A program made the translations under genes and the position numbers. From positions 1 to 63,251 of the forward strand of contig CAZLFA010000015.1 of assembly GCA_964558665.1 (NCBI GenBank): DNA of 63,251 nt, read 5' to 3'. Position 1 is the first letter of the stretch. Each line of letters begins with the position of its first letter. Source of the stretch: CAZLFA01 sp964558665 (GTDB lineage: Bacteria > Desulfobacterota > Syntrophia > Syntrophales > PHBD01). Below are positions 8,114-14,947 of this stretch, piece after piece. Under the pieces are notes generated by a model. That model was not told the DNA's origin. It did no database searches and was given only the letters and a program-made list of their open reading frames with translations.

Positions 8114-8200
8114 TCCAGGCCAATGTGGCTTTCCGCGGCTCAGAATATTTTTCACAAGAAAAATATTTAATTCGCCGCTTGAAAACCACTTTAACCTGGA
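8114..8200. repeat. Long imperfect palindrome, copy A of a dispersed hairpin element
   Basis: An 87-bp inverted repeat in the gap after msrAB. Outer arms are TCCAGG (8114-8119) and CCTGGA (8195-8200). Inner arms include GCGGC (8135-8139) with GCCGC (8174-8178) and AATATTTTT (8144-8152) with AAAAATATT (8159-8167), around a 6-nt loop. The inner core recurs in copy B at 22969-23084. Confidence 0.8.
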
Positions 8201-8246
8201 CACCAATGAGTTTTTCTTTTTTATCGCGGAATCCGGGATAAACACA

Positions 8247-8274
8247 GGGGGCGAAACCTTTTCATTCGCCTCCC
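8247..8274. terminator. Possible terminator hairpin between convergent genes
   Basis: GGGGGCGAA (8247-8255) can pair with TTCGCCTCC (8265-8273), using one G-T pair. It sits between the ends of msrAB and the DUF2892 gene. The U tract is poor on both strands, so this is only a candidate. Confidence 0.3.
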
Positions 8275-8319
8275 GTTTATTGCTGCATGATTTTACATCT
8301 CTTCTTCGTGCCTTCCTGT

Positions 8320-8508
8320 TTATGCATCCTTTTCACAGGTATTGATCCCGAGCGGTATGTAACCCGGACACCATCTTGTCAAACCGGTAAAGATCGGCAG
8401 GAACCCGATAGCGCCCCACCAGCTTTCAAAAGCAAGTCCGATCAGGATAATGACAATACCCGACACTATTCTCAATGCTCTGTCCGCTTTCCCCACGTTG
8501 CATTTCAT
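8320..8508 (-). CDS. DUF2892 small inner-membrane protein
   Basis: A 62-residue protein with the DUF2892 pattern: CNVGKADRALRIVSG, a hydrophobic hairpin, and a WCPGYIPLGINTC ending. The same domain is found as the membrane part of YgaP-type rhodaneses and as free-standing proteins near sulfur-transfer genes. Three cysteines (4, 47 and 58) are on the soluble flanks. It starts 2 bp after the cytochrome b gene and is the last gene of the four-gene cstR-like operon. Its molecular function is not known. Confidence 0.8.
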   Translation of the reverse strand: MKCNVGKADRALRIVSGIVIILIGLAFESWWGAIGFLPIFTGLTRWCPGYIPLGINTCEKDA

Positions 8509-8510
8509 AA

Positions 8511-9362
8511 TCAGATTTCCTCCTTTGAAGTTTTTTCAGCTTTACTTTTATCTTCTTCGCTCAAATCTTCGTTTACCTTTTCTTCAGGTTTCTCTTCCAC
8601 ATTTTCCCCTGTAGCCGATTCTTCCGCCTTTTCGACAACAGGCGGCCCGGCGGATGACGGAGCCTGCACCTCCGTTACGGCCGGTTTTTCTCTGACTTCA
8701 ATGTCATCCATCCACAGCGGGTGGCGGTGGCGCGCATAATCCAGCCGCACGGCGCCTGTAAATATTCCCCGCACCATCGGACGGTTCGGCTTAAGGATGA
8801 TGGCCGCAATGTGTCCGAAGAAAGCGAGGACAAACAGAACAAAGAAAATATTGTGAACCCATGTGGCAATCAGAACAAGCGTCAGCGACATATCAGGCGC
8901 GTAGATATTTTTATACGTTTTCACCAGACCGGACAGGACAAGCATGGCTATGATAAAGGCCATACCCGCATACGCCAGCCGCTGCTCCGGCAGGTATTTA
9001 TGGAAGGGCGGCTCTTCTCCCTTGCCGAAAAAAGTCTTGATGACGGCCACGGATGTCCGGAGATCGCCCTTTTGCGGAATAAGCCCTTTGTCTCCGCGCA
9101 TCCCGTGATAGACGAGATGAAAAAGCCCGGCGGCAATGAAAACAACCGATGCCGCATAATGGACATTCAGCGAGACCATAAAATCACCCGACCATGACAG
9201 ACCCGGTATGGATGTGAAGTAATAACGGTTGGCGGTCGGCATCTGGAAAAATCCTGTCGCAACAAGAACAAGTCCTGATATGGCAATTGCCCAGTGCTCG
9301 ATCAGCTCGACAAGGCCATGACGAACGACCAATCCCTTTTCCTTCCTAATCTCATTCGCCAT
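8511..9362 (-). CDS. Formate dehydrogenase gamma-type cytochrome b subunit
   Basis: A 283-residue membrane protein with four to five predicted helices. Several histidines lie in or near helices (HGLVELIEHWAIA, NVHYAAS, LFHLVYHG, WVHNIFF, FFGHIAA), as in di-heme cytochrome b subunits of periplasmic formate dehydrogenases and hydrogenases. It should pass electrons between the ferredoxin subunit and the quinone pool. The last 70 residues are charged, Glu/Lys-rich and probably disordered, an unusual tail. The start is the ATG at 9362, preceded by AAAGGAG, and overlaps the ferredoxin gene by 11 bp. Confidence 0.8.
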   Translation of the reverse strand: MANEIRKEKGLVVRHGLVELIEHWAIAISGLVLVATGFFQMPTANRYYFTSIPGLSWSGDFMVSLNVHYAASVVFIAAGLFHLVYHGMRGDKGLIPQKGDLRTSVAVIKTFFGKGEEPPFHKYLPEQRLAYAGMAFIIAMLVLSGLVKTYKNIYAPDMSLTLVLIATWVHNIFFVLFVLAFFGHIAAIILKPNRPMVRGIFTGAVRLDYARHRHPLWMDDIEVREKPAVTEVQAPSSAGPPVVEKAEESATGENVEEKPEEKVNEDLSEEDKSKAEKTSKEEI

Positions 9363-10365
9363 TGTCCATCTCCTTTCCTGCCACTTCCGCCTTTCTCTTC
9401 GAAAACCACTTGAAGGCTCCAGCCACTCCGGCGGCAATCCCCAGGGCCGGCGCTGTCAGTACGGCCTTTCCCAAGGGATCGGTCGACGCCATCCGGCGCT
9501 TTACACCGGGCTTCATGTGCGGCTGTCCCGGCTTTTTGGGCGTTGTCTTATCGATCAGATCAAAGGGAACAGGCGATATATAAAGTGTCGCTGTGCCGCC
9601 GTTCTCGTCTTTGCCATAGATATAACCGTCTATTTTCTTTGTCCGCTCTTGGGCGAGCTTGTATATCTCTTTTCTGGGGCCGATCAGCACGGCCTTTCTG
9701 GGACATGCATCCACGCATCCCGGCTGCTCTCCCTTATTGAGACGGTCGATGCAAAGATCGCATTTGTACATGACACCGTTACCCATCAAGGTGGGGAGTA
9801 CATGAAGGTAAATACCTACTCCGGACTGCCTTTGCGGTATCTCCCAGGGACACACCGTCCTGCACTTGGCGCCGCCGAAACACAGGTCCTGGTCAATGAC
9901 CACGGCGCCGTTTTTCATCTTGTGATTGGCCGAAAACGGGCAGATTGTGGCGCAGGCCGGATTGTCACAATGCATGCAGCGCCTGGGAACAAAGACCGTT
10001 TTTTTCTGACCCTTCCATTCAACATCCGCCTTGTGGACATAGATGTAGTTATAAGACGTCAAACGATCAACAACATCCCTCTTTTTTGACCAGTCTTCTA
10101 TTATTTTCCTGGGCCATGGTTCAGGTATGGGATTGGCTACCGCCGGCATTTTGTCCTTGTTTATCTTCTTGCAGGCAGCAACGCACTCCGGCACGCTCCT
10201 GTCGGCACATCCGTCGCAAAGGCTGAGATCTATGAGTGTAGCCAACTGCTCCCCCTCGCCGGCGGAAGCGTTCTTCGGCACTGCGATACCCGACATCGCC
10301 GCGACTCCCGCCGACACCTTTAGAAAAGAACGGCGGCTTATTCCCGATTTATCAGGCACGTCCAT
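9352..10365 (-). CDS. TAT-exported ferredoxin-type electron-transfer subunit (HybA/FdnH-like)
   Basis: A 337-residue protein with a twin-arginine signal (SRRSFLK) and cysteine groups for several [4Fe-4S] clusters: CDGCADRSVPEC.AACK, CMHCDNPACATICP, CFGGAKCRTVCP and CDLCIDRL..PGCVDACP. The third group has only three cysteines (C-x5-C-x3-C), one fewer than usual. A C-terminal Ala/Gly-rich hydrophobic segment near residue 310 may anchor it in the membrane. It should relay electrons between a periplasmic catalytic subunit and the cytochrome b next door. No molybdopterin or nickel subunit is encoded here, so the partner enzyme is unknown. Confidence 0.85.
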   Translation of the reverse strand: MDVPDKSGISRRSFLKVSAGVAAMSGIAVPKNASAGEGEQLATLIDLSLCDGCADRSVPECVAACKKINKDKMPAVANPIPEPWPRKIIEDWSKKRDVVDRLTSYNYIYVHKADVEWKGQKKTVFVPRRCMHCDNPACATICPFSANHKMKNGAVVIDQDLCFGGAKCRTVCPWEIPQRQSGVGIYLHVLPTLMGNGVMYKCDLCIDRLNKGEQPGCVDACPRKAVLIGPRKEIYKLAQERTKKIDGYIYGKDENGGTATLYISPVPFDLIDKTTPKKPGQPHMKPGVKRRMASTDPLGKAVLTAPALGIAAGVAGAFKWFSKRKAEVAGKEMDNGE

Positions 10366-10382
10366 AATAATAACTCCTTACT

Positions 10383-10643
10383 TCATAGTGAAATATACCT
10401 TGCAAGCACCTTTTTAAACTCATCCAGATCTTTATTCGGATCCCCGGCGGTTTCATTAATGCATTGCTTCAGGTACTCCTGAATGATTGCGTTTCCTGTT
10501 TGTTTCATTGCCGAGGTCACTGCTGACAACTGGGTAAGAACGTCAATACAGGGAGCCTCCCTTTCGACCATCTTTTCAAGACCTTTTACCTGTCCTTCGA
10601 TGCGGCGCAGGCGATTCAATACTTTCTTTCTGTGTTCATTCAT
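10383..10643 (-). CDS. CsoR/FrmR-family repressor, CstR-like
   Basis: An 86-residue all-helical repressor of the CsoR family (NRLRRIEGQVKGLEKM signature). Copper-sensing CsoR uses Cys-His-Cys. Here Cys32 and Cys61 are kept at the correct spacing, but the histidine position is Tyr57. Loss of that His with both Cys retained is the pattern of persulfide-sensing CstR proteins, so a sulfur or persulfide signal is more likely than copper. It is the first gene of an operon with the ferredoxin, cytochrome b and DUF2892 genes; the next gene starts after 17 bp. It probably autoregulates through the palindrome just upstream. Confidence 0.85.
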   Translation of the reverse strand: MNEHRKKVLNRLRRIEGQVKGLEKMVEREAPCIDVLTQLSAVTSAMKQTGNAIIQEYLKQCINETAGDPNKDLDEFKKVLARYISL

Positions 10644-10646
10644 TAG

Positions 10647-10665
10647 AATACCCCCTTAGGGTATT
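10647..10665 (-). promoter_or_regulatory. CsoR/CstR-type operator overlapping the ribosome binding site
   Basis: AATACCC (10647-10653), 5-nt centre, GGGTATT (10659-10665): a perfect 7-bp inverted repeat with the G/C tract typical of CsoR-family operators. On the minus strand it contains the AAGGGGG ribosome binding site of the repressor gene and ends 3 bp before its ATG. Confidence 0.75.
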
Positions 10666-10947
10666 AGTAAGCATCACCCCTTCCCTTGTCAATTGATTTG
10701 TCGTTTTTTTCACAAATCAAATTCCCCCATAAACCTTTCAACGCTTTTAATGTTTTGTAGAATAATCCGTGCAATAATATACTTTGTCCGCACCTTCACA
10801 CAAGATAGGGTTTTCACTATTCGGCAATACATTCAAACACTTACACACCATCATCACCACAAATGAATTTCTGGCACGGATATTTCAATATAGTAAGCTA
10901 AAAGAGAGACGACAAAAATAAATAAACATATAGGGAGGACACAGATC
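10666..10947. other. Divergent intergenic region without a recognised gene
   Basis: A gap of about 280 bp, AT-rich, holding no convincing reading frame or RNA gene. It must carry the promoters of the cstR-like operon and of the 91-residue protein. TGGCAC at 10872-10877 followed by TTTCA resembles a sigma-54 site but lacks the GC at -12. TATAGT at 10889-10894 is a possible -10 without a good -35. Confidence 0.5.
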
Positions 10948-11223
10948 ATGAAAAAACAGATAGGAACAATGATGGTGGCGGTTTTGGTGGTTCTTCTCAC
11001 GGCTACTTTCAGCTTTGCCGAATATGCGGCCGGCGGATCCGGGAACTTCCCGTACTTCCAACTGGGCTGCCTGATCATCGGCGGCATGTCGATCATCTCC
11101 ATCAAGCACAAGTTTGAGAAGATTTACACGAGCGAGGCTGTCGGCGCTTTCGCAATCTACACGGTTATGGTTTCGCTCTTCACCAACCCCGTGATCGATG
11201 CGATCAAAAGCCTGGTCAGCTAA
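10948..11223 (+). CDS. Small membrane protein with signal-like N-terminus, function unknown
   Basis: A 91-residue hydrophobic protein I do not recognise. Residues 1-24 look like a signal peptide ending TFSFA^EYA. Two further hydrophobic segments (about 38-52 and 63-82) flank a short basic loop (KHKFEKI). The topology, a signal plus a helical hairpin, is shared by VirB2/TrbC-like pilins, but there is no sequence motif to support that. It has a good GGGAGG ribosome binding site and its own strong terminator, and no gene on either side runs in the same direction. It is therefore a stand-alone and possibly well expressed unit. Confidence 0.75.
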   Translation: MKKQIGTMMVAVLVVLLTATFSFAEYAAGGSGNFPYFQLGCLIIGGMSIISIKHKFEKIYTSEAVGAFAIYTVMVSLFTNPVIDAIKSLVS

Positions 11224-11259
11224 TAAAAATCGTCGTCAGGACAACAAAAGTTTTCATAG

Positions 11260-11297
11260 AATCCCCTCTGGCTCCCGCGCCGAGGGGATTTTCTTTT
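11260..11297 (+). terminator. Rho-independent terminator of the 91-residue protein gene
   Basis: AATCCCCTC (11260-11268) pairs perfectly with GAGGGGATT (11282-11290), followed by a T-rich run. It lies 36 bp after the stop codon. Confidence 0.85.
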
Positions 11298-11321
11298 ATT
11301 TACGGGTATCAGGGGACCGGT

Positions 11322-11912
11322 TCAATCGCCGCGGTTCTTGCGGTCACACGCAAACTCATTCTGTTCATTCCGGTAGAAATCACAGGCCCTGTTCAATTCA
11401 TTTCTCAACTTCGCCCGGGCGCGATGCAGCCGCATCTTTGTCGCTCTCAGACCGAGACCGATAATTGAAGCAATCTCGGCGTCCGTTAAACCTTCCAGTT
11501 CACTGAGCACGATGACCAGCCTGTCCGTTTCGGGAAGGGTATCGATAATTCCGCGGATGCATCCGTTCATCTCTTTCCTGATAACTGCCTGCTCGGTGGA
11601 AGCCTTTTGTTCACCGGTCCAGACGTGTTTATCATCCTCGGTATCGGATATTACTTCCACGGGTATTCTTTTTCCCAGTTCATGGCGGGAAGAGCGCATC
11701 TTGTCCAGGGCGGTGTTGGTGGCTATCTGATAGACCCAGGTGGACAAACTGGATTCGCCGCGAAACGACTCCAGCCCCCGGCCGATCTTGACAAACACCT
11801 CCTGCGTAAGGTCTTCCGCCTCGCCTTCTCCGATCATACGCTGCAGGTAGCGGAAGACCTTTGCATGATAATCGTCATAAATCTGATGGAATCTCAACTC
11901 GATATCATCCAT
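11322..11912 (-). CDS. ECF-type RNA polymerase sigma factor
   Basis: A 196-residue group 4 sigma factor. The region 2 core is DYHAKVFRYLQRMIGEGEAEDLTQEVFVKIGRGLESFRG with the usual LSTWVYQIATNTALDKMRS. The region 4 helix-turn-helix is seen in LEGLTDAEIASIIGLGLRATKMRLHRARAKLR. Beyond region 4 lies a short tail with two cysteines (Cys177 and Cys189, in CDFYRNEQNEFAC), not part of the core fold, which could sense redox state or bind metal. It is the last gene of a three-gene operon with a CMD protein and a Cys-rich membrane protein, and no classical anti-sigma factor is present. Confidence 0.9.
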   Translation of the reverse strand: MDDIELRFHQIYDDYHAKVFRYLQRMIGEGEAEDLTQEVFVKIGRGLESFRGESSLSTWVYQIATNTALDKMRSSRHELGKRIPVEVISDTEDDKHVWTGEQKASTEQAVIRKEMNGCIRGIIDTLPETDRLVIVLSELEGLTDAEIASIIGLGLRATKMRLHRARAKLRNELNRACDFYRNEQNEFACDRKNRGD

Positions 11913-11950
11913 TATCGATGCCCTCTTTTACCGCCATCATAGCATAATCT

Positions 11951-12208
11951 TTATGAACAGCAACAGGAAGTATCCTGACTGCCGCATGCCCGGCCGGGAG
12001 CATCATCACTCAGGAGGTTAAGGGCAAGTTTGTCCATGCTGACCGCCGCTCCCCTGCGAACCGCCTTCGCAATTTCCACAACCTCCATGAGTTCACTTTT
12101 TTCTATACCGTATGACAACGCCTTGCCTGCGTGATACTCCAGACAGGGATGGCAGTTTGCACCTACAGAAGCCGCGACAGCCAGCATTTTCTTTATCCGG
12201 TCATCCAT
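11951..12208 (-). CDS. Carboxymuconolactone decarboxylase-like (AhpD-type) protein with Cys-rich tail
   Basis: An 85-residue CMD-family protein. The motif GANCHPCLEYH contains the CxxC-x3-His site (Cys19, Cys22, His26) that in AhpD-like members performs thiol-disulfide exchange or peroxide reduction. The C-terminus ends in ACGSQDTSCCCS, a cysteine cluster not needed for the CMD fold and suited to binding a soft metal or metalloid. AAAGGAG lies 7 nt before the ATG at 12208, whereas the earlier ATG is 1 nt away, so 12208 is chosen. It overlaps the upstream gene by 8 bp and is co-transcribed with the ECF sigma gene. Confidence 0.85.
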   Translation of the reverse strand: MDDRIKKMLAVAASVGANCHPCLEYHAGKALSYGIEKSELMEVVEIAKAVRRGAAVSMDKLALNLLSDDAPGRACGSQDTSCCCS

Positions 12209-12443
12209 TTCCATTCTCCTTTTTCGTTTTGATATTTTCCATCTCATCCCTGAGTACTTTGATGTCCTTCTTTACTTCATCAAGGTCGGTCGTACCTGCA
12301 CCTCCCCAGCAGCAGAAGCGCCGACCCGCCGTTCTTGATCTGAAAACCATGCACATCATCATGCACAGAAGAAAACAGGCAAGCGGCACCAGCCACCACC
12401 AGCCTGCCACGTTCCACGTCACATCCCCACACCACCCGCACAT
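12201..12443 (-). CDS. Cys-rich single-span membrane protein, function unknown
   Basis: An 80-residue protein I do not recognise. The N-terminal MCGWCGD has a CxxC pair and is followed by a Trp-rich membrane helix (about 12-33) with several cysteines in it. Next come a basic segment, a vicinal pair (RRFCCWGG) and a charged helix (DLDEVKKDIKVLRDEMENIK) that could form a coiled coil in the cytoplasm. As first gene of the ECF sigma operon it is a candidate membrane sensor or anti-sigma factor, but this is inference from position only. AAAGGAG precedes the ATG. Confidence 0.7.
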   Translation of the reverse strand: MCGWCGDVTWNVAGWWWLVPLACFLLCMMMCMVFRSRTAGRRFCCWGGAGTTDLDEVKKDIKVLRDEMENIKTKKENGNG

Positions 12444-12474
12444 AGATAGTCTCCTTTCGTTATGTTTTAACTCT

Positions 12475-12504
12475 TTAGACGAATGAGGAATGTAAAAGGA
12501 TACA
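12475..12504 (-). promoter_or_regulatory. Candidate ECF sigma-dependent promoter
   Basis: Minus-strand TGTATCC (12498-12504), 16-nt spacer, CGTCTAA (12475-12481), 32 bp before the operon's first ATG. A CGTC-type -10 with a TGTAnCC-like -35 at this distance is usual for ECF promoters, so the operon is probably autoregulated. Confidence 0.6.
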
Positions 12505-12613
12505 TTCGATCGTAAAAACTTTTTGGAATAATGCGAAAGGAAGCGGATGGGAAGAATCAGTTTGCCGGCGTAATGCTAAAAGGGTGTACTGTCTGCCGGC
12601 ATGCCATGTCAGT

Positions 12614-13264
12614 TCACTGCCGAACGCCATGATTACCACGCGCCAGAAGGATGCTGCGGCTCATGCGGATTTCAGGGATATCCTTTACCACAAACCCTTT
12701 TTCTTTCGCTGTTGCTACTGCATTCAGAAAACATTTCTCAGGGACATGGATAACGGGTTCAACGATGAGAAACAGACCTTCCGGCTTTAACAACCGATGA
12801 ATATCAGACAGAAAGCGAACATGATCGGGAACCTCGTGAAACATCCAGAAGGCTAAAACGAAATCAGCCTTATCATGGTTTCCTATTGATTCGCGGTCTG
12901 CAAGATGCGTCCTGATACTGTTCTCCACACCGCTTTTGCGGGCGCGTCTGGTCAGGACATCAAGCATCCTGCGCTGAACATCAATCGCCGTGACACTGCC
13001 CGACGGACCAACAAGCCTTGCCAGGGGGATGCTGAAATAGCCCATGCCGGCGCCTATGTCTATCGCATGAAATCCGGTGTGTACATAAGGTGAGAGAATC
13101 GCCTCCGGATCGTAAATCAATTTTCTCAACGGGTTGTCAAAGGTAAAGCACAACCACCAGGGACAGACGATCTTCCGGCCTGTCAGTTTCATCGTCAGTT
13201 TATTGAGCCGCTCCTTTACCGTCAGGCATTTGCATTTCCTGATGGCTAATCCGCTCTGCACCAT
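12614..13264 (-). CDS. Class I SAM-dependent methyltransferase
   Basis: About 216 residues with the Rossmann motif IDIGAGMGYFSIPLA (SAM-binding glycines), acidic residue AIDVQRRML after strand 2, and a KADFVLAFWMFHEVPD region, as in UbiE/ArsM-like small-molecule methyltransferases. The substrate cannot be told. There is an N-terminal stretch with a CKC pair and, further in, a VCPWW motif. It is the last gene of the long redox series. The start is uncertain: a TTG at 13276 overlaps the stop of the previous gene, the ATG at 13264 is chosen, and conserved sequence begins near the ATG at 13192. Confidence 0.75.
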   Translation of the reverse strand: MVQSGLAIRKCKCLTVKERLNKLTMKLTGRKIVCPWWLCFTFDNPLRKLIYDPEAILSPYVHTGFHAIDIGAGMGYFSIPLARLVGPSGSVTAIDVQRRMLDVLTRRARKSGVENSIRTHLADRESIGNHDKADFVLAFWMFHEVPDHVRFLSDIHRLLKPEGLFLIVEPVIHVPEKCFLNAVATAKEKGFVVKDIPEIRMSRSILLARGNHGVRQ

Positions 13265-13272
13265 CTCGCATT

Positions 13273-13683
13273 TCAAATGTTAAACCCATAACCCCGAAGT
13301 TTCGTCTTTTGTTTCGCAGTAAGTATATTTAACACGCCCTGGCGATATGATTCATGCCTTTCATGGAGTTGTTCCCGAATGGCAATCAACTCCTTCTCAG
13401 CGGCCATGATCCTGTTCTGATCCGGCGGCCGTGACCGCAATATAATCCTGAGTTCATTCCTCTTGTTGAACATCTTATGCTGCAGTGGTTCCATGTGGAT
13501 TGCCTTGAGAGATGCTATCTGATCCACCTGTTTCTTTGTCAGGTTCAAGCCGGGAAGCTCCGTTATGTCAGTGTATCCCACTCCCATAGGCGCGCAGCAG
13601 CACCCGCTGCCGACCTCTGCCGGGAAGACGCTTACCGGCGTAATGATAATAAATGCGGCCATAGTTATCAATTTCTTCAGCAT
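13273..13683 (-). CDS. Spy/CpxP-ZraP-like periplasmic protein
   Basis: A 136-residue protein with a signal peptide cleaved near FPA^EV. The mature part is helical with the paired LTxxQ signatures LTKKQVDQI and LTAKQKTKL. Family members are periplasmic chaperones or metal-stress adaptors. Just after the predicted cleavage site is an exposed triplet (GSGCCCAPMG), which is unusual and could bind arsenite, zinc or copper. It overlaps the end of the preceding TSUP gene, so translation is probably coupled. Confidence 0.8.
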   Translation of the reverse strand: MLKKLITMAAFIIITPVSVFPAEVGSGCCCAPMGVGYTDITELPGLNLTKKQVDQIASLKAIHMEPLQHKMFNKRNELRIILRSRPPDQNRIMAAEKELIAIREQLHERHESYRQGVLNILTAKQKTKLRGYGFNI

Positions 13684-14131
13684 ATTGCCTTCTTCTTTCG
13701 TCCAATTCCCTCGTCAAGTTGGATACGGACAGAATCAAGGCCAGTTTGAAATTCTCTTCTCCCGGCCGGGCCTGAACGGGACGGAAAAGACGATAAGCGA
13801 TGAAAATCACCGAAAGGAGATAAGCGAACCAGACGTACATCACCGGTGTGTACTGAACGAACCATGCCCCGAAAGGAGCTGAAACAGTAGTTACCACAGC
13901 CAGGGGAATGGCCTTTTTCCAGTCCACATAACCGCTTTGCGCGAATCCAAAAACGGCGAAGAGAGCCGTGATGCCGTTAAGGAGGAGACTTAGCGGCTGT
14001 ACCTGATGGACAAGATCAGGAAGGAAAAAGGCTAGAAACGGGACAGCGGAGAACGCAACTCCCAGTCCCAGCATTCCTGATGCAAGGGACAAAACACCCA
14101 GGCCGATGATCATGATTAAAGTTGCATTCAC
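13568..14131 (-). pseudogene. Half-length TSUP (TauE/SafE) permease, truncated and possibly frameshifted
   Basis: Residues 1 to about 125 match the first half of a TSUP anion exporter: a GMLGLGVAFSAVPFLAFFLP start and four membrane helices. The usual second half of some 120 residues is absent. After about residue 130 the frame gives a hydrophilic tail that runs 116 bp into the Spy-like gene. In another frame the tail would end at 13677, overlapping the Spy-like ATG by 7 nt, a normal coupling distance. This suggests a frameshift between about 13740 and 13790. Whether a half-size transporter still works as a dimer is unknown. Confidence 0.6.
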
Positions 14132-14140
14132 GGCTGTTCG

Positions 14141-14917
14141 TTATCCCCTTAATTTCTGATAAAGTGCCTCCAGTTTGTTTTTATAGATAGTCCGAATATT
14201 GACTTCTTCTTCTCCCAGAGGTTTCACAGGGATCAGATCGGCAACCTCCTCAAACGACATCCCCGATTCAAACAGCGTCTTTGTTGCACCTTTCATCATT
14301 TTAGACAGCGCCTTGCCTGTTTCCTTGGAAGTCAGGCCGAAGGACTCTCCGAGTTTCTGCAGTTCATTAAGCTGAAACCAGAAGTACGTAGGTCCCATAG
14401 AGGTGAGGATTGCGTATGCCTCAAGTTTGCCTTCTTCCACTTCGGGGCAATCGCCGAGACACTTAAACAGGCTCAGAAGTTCCTTCTTCTCTTTTTTGTC
14501 AAAGCCATCAGCAAAGGCAACCGTGTTGTAACCCTTGTTGACAATGGACGGCGCATTGGGGATCATGCGGACAATGCGGTTAAAGCCGCCCAGCCCCGAC
14601 GACAACTGGGCTATCGCAACCTTCGGCGCCAGAGATATCACAACTGCATCTGGCTTCAGATGGCTCTTTATTTCGCCAAGGGCCGCTCCGACCATGGGGG
14701 GATGGAGAGAGACAAATACCACATCCATGGCTGCGGGCACTGCACTGCTCTGATGGATATTGATACCCGGAAACTGTGAGTTAAGCTTCGCCAGGACTTC
14801 AGCATTGGTGTCACAGACTGCCACCTTGTCAGGCCAGCAATCCTTTCTCCTGAGGCCTTCCATAATAATTCTCGTCGCCCTGCCGCCGCCGATAAAACCC
14901 ATCGTTACTTTTTTCAT
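14141..14917 (-). CDS. ProC-like NAD(P)-dependent reductase
   Basis: A 258-residue protein of the pyrroline-5-carboxylate reductase fold. GFIGGGRATRIIMEGL is the dinucleotide-binding start, and VRMIPNAPSIVNKGYN matches the conserved ProC segment (usually VRAMPNTPA). The C-terminal helical domain keeps the SMGPTYFWF region, but the typical proline-biosynthesis signature is altered. It sits in a redox series, not an arg/pro operon, so a role other than proline synthesis is likely. GGGGAGG precedes the ATG by 6 nt. It follows the VKOR gene after 30 bp. Confidence 0.75.
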   Translation of the reverse strand: MKKVTMGFIGGGRATRIIMEGLRRKDCWPDKVAVCDTNAEVLAKLNSQFPGINIHQSSAVPAAMDVVFVSLHPPMVGAALGEIKSHLKPDAVVISLAPKVAIAQLSSGLGGFNRIVRMIPNAPSIVNKGYNTVAFADGFDKKEKKELLSLFKCLGDCPEVEEGKLEAYAILTSMGPTYFWFQLNELQKLGESFGLTSKETGKALSKMMKGATKTLFESGMSFEEVADLIPVKPLGEEEVNIRTIYKNKLEALYQKLRG

Positions 14918-14947
14918 ATGCCACCTCCCCGGCTTCTCATAATATTA

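Noticed and set aside
8087..8319. CRISPR array or transposon end at the gap after msrAB
   Set aside because: Only a single palindrome is present, with no transposase and no direct repeats flanking it.
10872..10887. Sigma-54 promoter before the 91-residue protein
   Set aside because: The -24 TGGCAC is present but the -12 GC is replaced by TC, so it was not listed as a promoter.
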